Source of the DNA: Kiritimatiellia bacterium
GTDB lineage: Bacteria > Verrucomicrobiota > Kiritimatiellia > UBA8416 > JAIOPI01
NCBI GenBank assembly: GCA_028822745.1
Contig: JAPKCZ010000051.1
Span: forward strand, 1 to 9,443
Length of the DNA stretch: 9,443 nt
Direction of reading: 5' to 3'
Shown: piece by piece, positions 1-5,971 of the stretch
How positions within the stretch are numbered: position 1 is the first letter of the stretch
Layout: each line of letters begins with the position of its first letter
The notes under the pieces: model-generated
The model's input: the letters and a program-made list of their open reading frames with translations, nothing else
The model's database searches: none
What the model was told of the DNA's origin: nothing
Translations under genes and position numbers: made by a program

Positions 1-69
1 AGTAGCAGCCGAGTCACTTTCCCTTCGGCTTTGTTTCCTTTGTTAGCTTTTGTGAAGTTATTGAATTAG
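1..69 (+). CDS. Possible C-terminal tail of an upstream gene (partial)
   Basis: Reading from base 1, this frame is open for 22 codons and stops at TAG 67-69. The translated tail is fairly hydrophobic and ends in ALFPLLAFVKLLN, which would suit the end of a membrane protein such as a flippase or polymerase. Its position just before a tightly packed GT operon fits that idea. The evidence is thin: 22 codons can stay open by chance, the region is T-rich, and the frame used by the next gene is also open here. It could equally be a short leader or intergenic DNA. No function can be assigned. Confidence 0.3.
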   Translation, partial: SSSRVTFPSALFPLLAFVKLLN

Positions 70-86
70 TGGGACCAGATCAATTT

Positions 87-1028
87 ATGTTTACTGTGAT
101 TATCGCTACGTGTAACCGACCCGACCGATTGGTGTTGGCATTGGAATCGACGGCATCCGCCATCGCCGCCAGCGGCGAGCTGCATCACATCATCGTCGCT
201 GACAACGGATCCGATCGATTGGCAAAGAACGTAGTGGCGCAATTTGCGGGTTGTACATCGTCGCCCGTTAAATACGTTCGGTCGGCTCCGCTGAGCAAAG
301 CCGCAGCCCTGAATGCGGGCATCGATGCGGCGGAGACGGACTGGGTCGCGTTCACCGACGACGACTGTACGCCGACCGATGGATGGCTCAAGGAGGCCGA
401 TCGCTATGCCGCCAGCGGCGGCGTGCGCCTGTTCAGTGGTCGCCTTCAGGCTGGGCCCGTTGCCTTCGCGTTGCCGCCATGGTTGCCAAACGGATCGAGC
501 GAGCAGTTGCCTTGGAGCCCTGCTTTTGTCGATTACGCCCCGCGCGATGCCGATGGTGTTCTGGGTGCACAGGAGCGCGTGCCGTTTGGTGCAAATATTT
601 TCGTCCAGAAGTCCGTGTTTGATGACTTCGGTGGCTACGATGAAAAACTGTGGGACGCGTGCGGTTCAGCGGCGCTTGGCTCAGAAGATGCGGAATTTGC
701 CATACGTGTGCGTGCTCGTGGGTTGTCGATCGGTTATTGTCATGACGCTTTGGTTGTTCATCCGGTCTATCCGGAGCGCGCCACGCTTTCCTATTACTTG
801 AAACACATTTACAACTTTGGTGTACGTGAACCCTTTTTTGCGGATGCCGATGAAACGGCACCGTATGGCTATCTTTTTAAGTGTGGTTTGAGAACACTGC
901 TGAAGGGCGCCACGGCGCGATTGCGCGGCGATCGGGTCGGGGCGATGCGCGCGTTGATGAACGCGACGCGAGATTGGGGTGAAATCGTGGGGTGGCGCCG
1001 CCATGCCCGACAAAGGAACGCAGCATGA
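87..1028 (+). CDS. Glycosyltransferase family 2 (GT-A fold)
   Basis: Predicted cytoplasmic inverting glycosyltransferase that moves a sugar from a nucleotide-sugar to a lipid-linked acceptor during polysaccharide repeat-unit assembly. The protein has 313 residues. The GT2 order is clear: an N-terminal beta-strand TVIIATCNRP, a nucleotide-binding Asp in VADNGS (about 39), the metal-binding DXD-type triad TDDD at 91-93, a PPWL segment near 131-134, the acceptor-side GANIFV strand, a G-G-Y-D-E turn, and the probable catalytic-base region GSEDAEF with ED at 200-201. A late His-Pro (225-226) is followed by PER. There is no transmembrane segment. I chose ATG 87 because the protein then starts right at the first strand and a weak GGGA lies 12 bases upstream. 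GTG 69 would add six residues and overlap the possible upstream TAG by one base. The stop overlaps the next gene as ATGA. It resembles its downstream neighbour and the two may be paralogues. Donor sugar and product are unknown. Confidence 0.92.
   Translation: MFTVIIATCNRPDRLVLALESTASAIAASGELHHIIVADNGSDRLAKNVVAQFAGCTSSPVKYVRSAPLSKAAALNAGIDAAETDWVAFTDDDCTPTDGWLKEADRYAASGGVRLFSGRLQAGPVAFALPPWLPNGSSEQLPWSPAFVDYAPRDADGVLGAQERVPFGANIFVQKSVFDDFGGYDEKLWDACGSAALGSEDAEFAIRVRARGLSIGYCHDALVVHPVYPERATLSYYLKHIYNFGVREPFFADADETAPYGYLFKCGLRTLLKGATARLRGDRVGAMRALMNATRDWGEIVGWRRHARQRNAA
1013..1017 (+). promoter_or_regulatory. Ribosome binding site deciding the start at 1025
   Basis: AAGGA lies 7 bases before ATG 1025. 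It selects that ATG over the in-frame GTG at 992, which would add 11 residues inside the previous gene. Confidence 0.7.
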
Positions 1029-1957
1029 CAAGGTGCTACTCCGTCATTATTGCCGGCTACAAGGATACGTCGCGTCAAACGCTTGAGGGCGTGCTGCGCC
1101 AGTGGAGTGCGCCTGAGGTCACGTTCGAAGTAATCATGCTCGATAACACACCCGACAGCCGCCATGCGGACATGGTGGCAGACTGTTTCGACACGATTGT
1201 GTCCGAGGCGAGCCGAAAGCTCTATGTGCCGCATCGGGTCCCGGGTAAGTCCGCAACGCAAAACAAAGGTATTGAACAGGCACAGGGAACACACTGCATT
1301 TTCCTTGATGATGACGTTATTCCTGAGCCCGATCTTGTGCTGCGCTACGATGAGGCCTTTCAGGCGCATGACTGTGCGGCTGTCCAAGGGCGTGTCGAAC
1401 TGATGTTCGTGGATGGGGCGGCGCCACCCGCCTGGCTAAATGATCGCTTCCGGTTGGATCTGGCAGAAATGGACTTCGGTGAAGCCATCATTCCGTTCAC
1501 CATGGGGTTGACGGGTGCCAGCATGGCGTTCCGAGCCGATGTGTTCGAAACGTACGGGCCCTTTGATGAGCGTTTCGGGCCTGCGCGTTCGGGAACGCTG
1601 GAAGATCAGGAGTTCTCTGAACGCATCCGCACCGCAGGCGAGGTACAGTTGTTCTGGCCGGGTGCAAGTGTGCGCCACATGATTCCCCCTGAACGATTGA
1701 CCGTGAAATCCTTTGCTGGGATCTACTTTGATGTGGGTTTCTCTGATTATCTTCTGTCGGGACACCTGGTGCACGGAGGTCCTTGGAAATTGGCGTTTTA
1801 TAGTTTACGAAAGGCCAGCGTGAAGGCATTGAAGGCCATTTGGTGTCTCGTGCGAGGGCGTCGCGCCGATGCCATCCACGCCTACTGTGAAATCTACGGC
1901 ATCTACGCCTATTGGAAACAGGCTCTTCTGCAGTCTTGGGTGATGCCCCCCTCGTGA
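1025..1957 (+). CDS. Glycosyltransferase family 2 (GT-A fold)
   Basis: Second GT2-type transferase, 310 residues, expected in the cytoplasm and acting on a lipid-linked glycan. The fold begins with YSVIIAGYKD. An Asp-Asn pair LDNTP (40-42) takes the place of the usual nucleotide-binding DD. Next come HRVPGKSATQNKG (donor loop, 70-82), the metal-binding FLDDDV with DDD at 95-97, PPAWL near 134-138, the GASMAFR strand (164-170), a G-P-F-D-E turn (178-182), LEDQEF with ED at 193-194, and VRHM (His 218) followed by PPER. No membrane segment is obvious. The last 60 residues are basic and helical, which may place the protein at the membrane. The gene starts at ATG 1025, four bases inside the previous gene (ATGA), and ends in GTGA shared with the next, so translational coupling is likely. 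Layout and motifs match the gene before it, including PP-x-WL, GA-strand, ED and PER, which supports an old tandem duplication. Substrate unknown. Confidence 0.93.
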   Translation: MTRCYSVIIAGYKDTSRQTLEGVLRQWSAPEVTFEVIMLDNTPDSRHADMVADCFDTIVSEASRKLYVPHRVPGKSATQNKGIEQAQGTHCIFLDDDVIPEPDLVLRYDEAFQAHDCAAVQGRVELMFVDGAAPPAWLNDRFRLDLAEMDFGEAIIPFTMGLTGASMAFRADVFETYGPFDERFGPARSGTLEDQEFSERIRTAGEVQLFWPGASVRHMIPPERLTVKSFAGIYFDVGFSDYLLSGHLVHGGPWKLAFYSLRKASVKALKAIWCLVRGRRADAIHAYCEIYGIYAYWKQALLQSWVMPPS

Positions 1958-3096
1958 AAATTGCTGTCGCCAGTTCCGGTCTCGGTCACATTGCGCGAGG
2001 GATTGAATCCTGGGCCTTGGATACGAAGCGCGCTCTTGTGGCGAAAGATGTTGATGTGACCCTGTTTGCCGGTGCAGCAGGTGTTGCGAACGCAATCCAT
2101 GTGCCCTGCGCCCAGCGCTATTCCGACAATGCCCAGCGCTTGACGAAATGGAGCCCACCTTTTCTGTGGCGCTGGGGGCTCAAAAGCGCTTACGGGTGGG
2201 AGCAGTTGACCTTTTGGAGGCATCTCAAAAAACACTTATCCGATGGGCAATTTGACATATTGCATGTGCAGGATCCGATGGTCGCCTACTGGTGTCAGCG
2301 GGCGTACAAGCGTGGGCGCACCTCGGTACGCGTGATATTGGCGCATGGCACCGAAGAATCGTTTGCTTTCCGCGGAAAACTTACGTTTGTGCAGGAACTG
2401 GCGCCTTGGCATTTGGAGCAGGCTCAGCAATCGCTTTCTGCTGAAACGGTTGCCGATTGGGAGGCCATTCCCAACTTTGTTGATACCGCCACGTTTTACC
2501 CCGTCGACAGCGATGCCGCGAAGTGCGATGCACGTCGCCGTTTTGACATACCCAAAGATGCGTTTGTTGTCGGCTGCGTCGCGGCGATCAAGGTGGACCA
2601 CAAACGCATTGATTATCTCATTCAGGAATGCGCACGTGCCATTGCCGATGGCAAACAGGATCTGTTTCTTGTGGTTGCCGGTTCACGTCAACATGACACC
2701 GAGAAACTTCTGAAAATGGCGCACGACCTGCTCGGTGAGCGTGTTCGCATGTTGGTTGACGTACCTCGCGACGACATTGCGGAATTACATCGTACTTTTG
2801 ATGTGTTTGCGTTGACGTCTCTGTTTGAGATGATGCCGATTGCCTTGCTGGAGGCTCTCGCTTCTGGGTTGCCGTGCCTTGTTAATCAGCACCCGGTCTT
2901 GACGTGGATGGCAGGTGCTGATGCTGCCGTGTCCATGGACAGGGAGGGCGCGCTGGCTGAGTCGCTTGCCCGCATGACGTCGGCAAGCATGACTGAAAGA
3001 GGGTCAGCTGCACGACACCATGCTCTTGCTGAATTTGCGACCGAGGCGGTGGTCGGGCGATATATTGATTATTATCAAAAGGTGATTGCCGCATGA
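1954..3096 (+). CDS. Glycosyltransferase family 4 (GT-B fold)
   Basis: Predicted retaining glycosyltransferase of the GT4/RfaB type, 380 residues, cytoplasmic or peripheral on the inner membrane. The N-terminal domain begins KIAVASSGLGHIARGIESWA. The GLGH-ARG acceptor/phosphate loop is typical of one GT4 subgroup common in exopolysaccharide clusters. HVQDP (about 104-108) and LAHGTEE (129-135) close the N-terminal Rossmann domain. The hinge is IPNFVD (172-177). In the donor domain, the first strand reads GCVAAIKVDHKR (208-218), with K217 in the position of the conserved phosphate-binding Lys, and FEMMPIALLEALASG carries the E-x7-E pair (E292, E300). I chose GTG 1954 because it overlaps the previous stop as GTGA and begins exactly at the first strand. 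An in-frame TTG at 1912 would add 14 residues of non-homologous-looking sequence. The canonical Arg of the G-R-L motif is replaced by Ala. Sugar specificity unknown. Confidence 0.93.
   Translation: MKIAVASSGLGHIARGIESWALDTKRALVAKDVDVTLFAGAAGVANAIHVPCAQRYSDNAQRLTKWSPPFLWRWGLKSAYGWEQLTFWRHLKKHLSDGQFDILHVQDPMVAYWCQRAYKRGRTSVRVILAHGTEESFAFRGKLTFVQELAPWHLEQAQQSLSAETVADWEAIPNFVDTATFYPVDSDAAKCDARRRFDIPKDAFVVGCVAAIKVDHKRIDYLIQECARAIADGKQDLFLVVAGSRQHDTEKLLKMAHDLLGERVRMLVDVPRDDIAELHRTFDVFALTSLFEMMPIALLEALASGLPCLVNQHPVLTWMAGADAAVSMDREGALAESLARMTSASMTERGSAARHHALAEFATEAVVGRYIDYYQKVIAA
3079..3085 (+). promoter_or_regulatory. Ribosome binding site for the GT2 at 3093
   Basis: AAGGTGA lies 7 bases before ATG 3093, inside the end of the preceding gene. 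This supports both the start and re-initiation by ribosomes finishing the upstream gene. Confidence 0.65.
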
Positions 3097-4043
3097 GTGC
3101 AGTAACCGCACAGATTAGTGTCGTTATTCCTGCGTACAATGCAGAATCTACCATTCGCGAGGCGGTGGACTCGGTCTTGGCCCAGAACCACGACGGATGT
3201 GAAATCTGGGTGATCGACGATGCCTCACAGGATGCGACCTGTGAGGTTCTGAAGGCGACGTATGGGGATCGGGACGATGTGCATCTCGTGTTACGGGATG
3301 TCAATGCAGGGCCCGCGACCGCTCGCAATATCGGGATACAGAGCGCGAATGGGCCATGGATTGCCTTTCTCGACGGAGACGACGCATGGTTGCCGAACCG
3401 GTTGTCGGTGCAACTGGCCTTAGCTGGGGTGAATCCGAGTGTAGATCTGTGGTGCAGTAAGACCTTACGTATGCAGTCCGGCGGTGCGATGGCGCCTGCA
3501 TCTGCAGATGCCGATTTTCGCCATGTGACCCAGGATGAGTTTCTGTTCCATAATCCGGTCGCCACATCGACCGTGCTCGCGCGCACCGACGTCCTGCGCG
3601 CCGTCGGTGGATTTGATGAACAGTTCGTCGGACCGGAGGACTATGACTTCTGGATGCGTGTTGCGTCTCGCAACAGTATTGCGCTGATCGACGAAGCATT
3701 GAGCCTGTATCGTTATGTGCCAGGAAGTTTGAGCATGGACGACCGTACCTTCTTGCCTCAGGTCCTGAAGGTGTTAGAAAAAGCTCTGGCTCCAGACGGG
3801 GCTTTGGCTAATCAGGCATCGTTGCGCGACGTCGCGATGGGAAATCAGTACTGGAATGCATCCTGGATGGCATTCAATCGCGGCGCACGCGGAAGAGCCT
3901 TGCGGTATTGGTGCAAAGCATATCAACTGGACCATCGCAGTGAACGGGTCCGGTCGCGGCCTTGGTTTGCGCTGCTCTATCGGTATTGTCTGGGGCGTCC
4001 CATTCAGGAAGGCGAAATGGAGTCAATGGGAGAAGGTCGATGA
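3093..4043 (+). CDS. Glycosyltransferase family 2 (GT-A fold)
   Basis: Third GT2-type enzyme, 316 residues, and the most canonical of the three. It has ISVVIPAYNAE at the N-terminus, the nucleotide-binding DDAS (42-45), NAGPATARNIG (71-81), and the metal site AFLDGDDAWLP with DGD at 94-96. The acceptor half has HNPVATST (153-160), a V-G-G-F-D-E turn (171-176) and the catalytic-base motif GPEDYDFW with ED at 182-183. After about residue 225 comes a helical, tryptophan-rich tail (NASWMAFNRG, then RALRYWCKAY) of a kind often seen at the C-terminus of this GT2 subgroup. The tail may mediate contacts but has no clear function. It belongs to a different GT2 subgroup from the first two genes: it lacks their PP-x-WL segment. 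It overlaps the previous gene as ATGA and the next as ATGA. It would add one sugar to the lipid-linked intermediate; which sugar cannot be read from the sequence. Confidence 0.94.
   Translation: MSAVTAQISVVIPAYNAESTIREAVDSVLAQNHDGCEIWVIDDASQDATCEVLKATYGDRDDVHLVLRDVNAGPATARNIGIQSANGPWIAFLDGDDAWLPNRLSVQLALAGVNPSVDLWCSKTLRMQSGGAMAPASADADFRHVTQDEFLFHNPVATSTVLARTDVLRAVGGFDEQFVGPEDYDFWMRVASRNSIALIDEALSLYRYVPGSLSMDDRTFLPQVLKVLEKALAPDGALANQASLRDVAMGNQYWNASWMAFNRGARGRALRYWCKAYQLDHRSERVRSRPWFALLYRYCLGRPIQEGEMESMGEGR
4028..4036 (+). promoter_or_regulatory. Ribosome binding site deciding the start at 4040
   Basis: GGGAGAAGG is a strong purine-rich site; its GGAG core (4029-4032) lies 7 bases before ATG 4040. 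It favours this ATG over the in-frame TTG at 3962, which would add 26 residues inside the previous gene. Confidence 0.7.
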
Positions 4044-4702
4044 GCTCATCGTTTCGACAGATTGCTAAGCGTATCGTACACGCAGGCTTGCCGGTGCCCA
4101 GGTTCATTCGCCCGATCATTGTCGCCTGCTATCAAGGTGGCGTCTTCTGCGTTGAAAGCGGTGCGTTCCTCTTGAAACTCTTCTGGGTGGAGCCCATATT
4201 GCGTTCTATCTGTGAATCTGTGGGAACGCACTTGCGCGCCGAGCGGCTGCCCTACATGCGCGGGAAAGGCCGTATCCGTATTGGTAACCATGTCAATCTT
4301 TCGGGGCGAAGTTGTTTTTACTTTATTCATAATGTGAGTGAACAGCCTCTGATTGAGATTGGAGATCACACATTTGTCGGAAACGGGTGCACGTTTTCGG
4401 CGGGACGCGAAATTCGCGTGGGCGCTCACTGCTTAATTTCTGCACTGGTACGCATTCATGACAATGATGGTCATCCTCTCGACATTAAGCGCCGTCTAAA
4501 TCATGAACCGATCGGGGATGCAGAAGTAGCCCCCGTGATCATTGGTGACAATGTCTGGATCGGCGCTGGCGCAACGATCCTAAAGGGCGTCTCGGTAGGT
4601 GACGGTTCCGTCATCGGTACCGGTGCCGTGGTTACGGCGGACGTGCCGGCCGGAACTGTTGTTGCGGGTAATCCGGCCAAAGTGGTCAAGACGCTTGCGT
4701 AA
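4040..4702 (+). CDS. Acyltransferase, left-handed beta-helix (hexapeptide repeat) type
   Basis: Predicted O-acyltransferase (usually O-acetyl from acetyl-CoA) of the WbbJ/NodL/maltose-acetyltransferase-like group, 220 residues, expected to work as a trimer. It would decorate a sugar of the repeat unit or its precursor. The first 75 or so residues hold a hydrophobic or amphipathic stretch (about 25-60) and then PYMRGKGRIRIGN. Irregular hexapeptide coils begin there: IEIGDHTFVGNG (105-116), IRVGAHCLI (125-133), VIIGDNVWIGAGATI (167-180) and VSVGDGSVIGTGAVV (185-198). The chain closes with the hallmark VPAGTVVAGNPAKVV (202-216). The active-site loop RIHDNDGHP supplies the likely catalytic His (H140, or H145). 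The N-terminal extension before the helix is typical of acyltransferases from proteobacterial exopolysaccharide clusters. The start overlaps the upstream GT2 stop as ATGA. It is the last gene before the repeat-bearing gap. The acceptor sugar and acyl group are unknown. Confidence 0.92.
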   Translation: MSSSFRQIAKRIVHAGLPVPRFIRPIIVACYQGGVFCVESGAFLLKLFWVEPILRSICESVGTHLRAERLPYMRGKGRIRIGNHVNLSGRSCFYFIHNVSEQPLIEIGDHTFVGNGCTFSAGREIRVGAHCLISALVRIHDNDGHPLDIKRRLNHEPIGDAEVAPVIIGDNVWIGAGATILKGVSVGDGSVIGTGAVVTADVPAGTVVAGNPAKVVKTLA

Positions 4703-4712
4703 CCCCGATCTC

Positions 4713-4718
4713 AGGAGG
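4713..4718 (+). promoter_or_regulatory. Orphan Shine-Dalgarno sequence (AGGAGG)
   Basis: A perfect AGGAGG lies 11 bases after the acyltransferase stop, but no ATG, GTG or TTG follows at usable spacing. The next gene's ATG is 104 bases downstream and has no such site of its own. I infer that this was once the binding site of the GT at 4823 and was pushed away by the repeat array. A chance match is possible. Confidence 0.5.
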
Positions 4719-4722
4719 CAGA

Positions 4723-4820
4723 GTATTTACAACGATACAGAGGTAACAGCCGTTCTTGGTTCTTCGTTTTTGGTTCTTCGTTCCAACGTAGAACGGTTAA
4801 CGCAGAACGCAGAACGCAGA
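4723..4820. mobile_element. Candidate inserted repeat element bounded by GCAGA copies
   Basis: GCAGA occurs at 4718-4722 and again at 4816-4820, 98 bases apart. Removing 4723-4820 would join AGGAGGCAGA to CCATG, giving a standard Shine-Dalgarno, 6-base spacer and start. That arithmetic is the main evidence for an insertion or expansion of about 98 bases. There is no coding capacity or transposase, so any movement would be passive or by recombination between short repeats. GCAGA is also part of the AACGCAG heptamer, so the flanking match could come from the array itself rather than from target-site duplication. Confidence 0.35.
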
Positions 4821-4822
4821 CC
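4752..4822 (+). other. Long imperfect hairpin directly before a start codon
   Basis: Folding around the loop 4784-4790, bases 4752-4783 face 4791-4822. By hand count, 22 of 32 positions are Watson-Crick, 2 are G-T wobbles and 8 are mismatches. The mismatches recur roughly every seven bases because of the heptamer unit. The best stretches are CGTTC with GAACG at the loop and the 4759-4763/4811-4815 segment. The 3' arm touches the ATG at 4823. In mRNA this could affect initiation, mRNA stability or partial termination. There is no clear run of U after the stem, so a classical intrinsic terminator is not supported. Confidence 0.5.
4753..4819. repeat. Inverted heptamer repeat array
   Basis: Left half, in 7-base steps from 4753: TTCTTGG, TTCTTCG, TTTTTGG, TTCTTCG. 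This includes a 13-base direct repeat (TTGGTTCTTCGTT at 4756-4768 and 4770-4782). Right half, in 7-base steps from 4785: AACGTAG, AACGGTT, then AACGCAG three times (4799-4819). Written on the opposite strand, the left half becomes GAACGAA/GAACCAA, so both halves are GAAC-type heptamers in opposite orientation. The centre is about 4784-4790. Neither half codes for protein, and the unit is far too short and variable for a CRISPR. Confidence 0.8.
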
Positions 4823-5971
4823 ATGAAGATCCTTTTTTTCTGTAATCTTGTTCCAAACAAGCTGGGCGCTTATGAACGCTGGTTGGTGACCTTTGGGCAA
4901 TATCTCCGCGACAAAGGGGATGAATTCGTGGTGGCTTTTCCGGGCGAATTGCATTCGGATGTGGCCCGCGATTTAGAAGCCGCTCAGGTGACGTGCGTAT
5001 CCATGGACGGTTGGACGGACGCTGAGGGTCGCGAACATGCATGGGCTTTCGTGGGCTTGGCACTGCGTCATCTGCGACGATTTCGGCCTGATCTCGTCGT
5101 GGTCAACTTCGGCAATGAATGCCCAAGTGCCGTGACTGCGTTGCTTGCGTCTTTTTCTGGGCTGCATGACGTAAAATGGATCTGGCAACAACACCAGCAG
5201 GTTTGCGACCCGAGTTCGGTCACGGCCCGGTTTTCTGCGATTCGTGCGCTGGGTTGGCTCTTCAAGCACTTCATTGCGGTCTATGACGGCGGACGGGCGT
5301 CGTTGCTCAAGCGCGGACTATCGCCCTCGCGCGTGGATGTGGTTTACAACGGTATACAGGATCATCGATCAGAAAAATCTAAGGGCTGGTTGAAGGCCGA
5401 GCTTGGGCTTTCCCCGGACACCCTCGTCCTTGCCAATACAGGATGGCTTATTCCAAGAAAGCGGGCTGCTTTTGTTTTAGAGGCTTACGCTCGGGTGCAA
5501 GAACGCGTCGCCGGGCCTTTGGCCTTGGTTATTGTGGGCGACGGTCCATTGGCCGAGTCGCTAAAGCGTCTAGCCCGTGAGTTGGGTGTCAGTGATTCCG
5601 TTTATTTTCTGGGACTGCGCAATGATGTGCGCGACATACTTAGCGAAGCCGATCTGTTGGTACACGCGGCCTTGGCGGAAACGTGCACGTATGTGATTTC
5701 GGAGGCCATGTGCGCCCGAGTGCCGTCTGTCGTCACCGATGCCGGCGCATCGCGTGAACAGATCGTTTCTGGTGAAACAGGCTATGTGGTGGCGCAAGAT
5801 GACGCGGACGCATTTGTCGACAATGTAGTCCAGGTTTTGTCCGATGCGTCGTTGCGGACAGCGATGGGACTCGCGGCGCGTCAACGTTGGGAGCAGCGCT
5901 ATACGATCGATCGTGCCGCTGAGACCTATTACGATATTTGCCGTCGCGTGTTGGCAGGGCCTGCGGCATGA
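4823..5971 (+). CDS. Glycosyltransferase family 4 (GT-B fold)
   Basis: Predicted GT4-type retaining transferase, 382 residues, cytoplasmic. The N-terminal domain starts MKILFFCNLVPNKLGAYERW; the G-A-Y-E-R loop is the usual glycine-containing acceptor loop. The hinge is VVYNGI (173-178). The donor domain shows NTGWLIPRKR (205-214), LVIVGDGPL (235-243), FLGLRNDV (262-269) and ETCTYVISEAM with the E-x7-E pair (E286, E294), then PSVVTDAGASREQI. The canonical G-R-L is G-W-L here, with an RKR cluster just after it to supply positive charge. The start is secure because the methionine opens the first beta-strand and no start codon lies in frame between the preceding gene's TAA and 4823. It has no ribosome binding site in the normal place, because the heptamer array runs up to the ATG. 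Translation may therefore be weak, or may depend on the hairpin or on ribosomes arriving from upstream. The stop overlaps the next gene as ATGA. Substrate unknown. Confidence 0.93.
   Translation: MKILFFCNLVPNKLGAYERWLVTFGQYLRDKGDEFVVAFPGELHSDVARDLEAAQVTCVSMDGWTDAEGREHAWAFVGLALRHLRRFRPDLVVVNFGNECPSAVTALLASFSGLHDVKWIWQQHQQVCDPSSVTARFSAIRALGWLFKHFIAVYDGGRASLLKRGLSPSRVDVVYNGIQDHRSEKSKGWLKAELGLSPDTLVLANTGWLIPRKRAAFVLEAYARVQERVAGPLALVIVGDGPLAESLKRLARELGVSDSVYFLGLRNDVRDILSEADLLVHAALAETCTYVISEAMCARVPSVVTDAGASREQIVSGETGYVVAQDDADAFVDNVVQVLSDASLRTAMGLAARQRWEQRYTIDRAAETYYDICRRVLAGPAA

Noticed and set aside
165..420. 13-base repeat GCCGCCAGCGGCG at 165-177 and 408-420 in the first GT gene
   Set aside because: Both copies encode Ala-Ala-Ser-Gly in the same frame. 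Two copies of a GC-rich coding string are most likely coincidence.
869..1387. Open frame on the - strand (172 codons) opposite the first two GT2 genes
   Set aside because: No domain is visible and it lies entirely within two coding genes with intact motifs.
1912..1953. Upstream TTG start for the GT4 at 1954 (and similar TTG starts at 3962 and 5938)
   Set aside because: These extensions lie inside the preceding gene and add sequence before the first core strand or helix. The overlapping ATG/GTG at the preceding stop codon fits the pattern of the operon better.
2882..3586. Long open frame on the - strand (234 codons) opposite the GT4/GT2 junction
   Set aside because: It overlaps two genes with clear GT motifs, and its translation is a Ser/Arg/Pro-rich mixture with no recognisable domain. 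It is a shadow of codon usage on the + strand.
4753..4819. CRISPR array
   Set aside because: Units are 7 bases with no spacers, the orientation flips half-way, and no cas gene is near.
4703..4822. In-frame read-through between the acyltransferase stop and the next GT (no stop in that frame)
   Set aside because: The frame is open, but TAA 4700-4702 closes the acyltransferase right after its hallmark C-terminus and there is no start codon in the frame before 4823. A fusion or N-terminal extension is not supported.
4752..4822. Intrinsic transcription terminator
   Set aside because: The stem is AU-rich and mismatched, and no T-run follows the 3' arm, which instead runs into a start codon.
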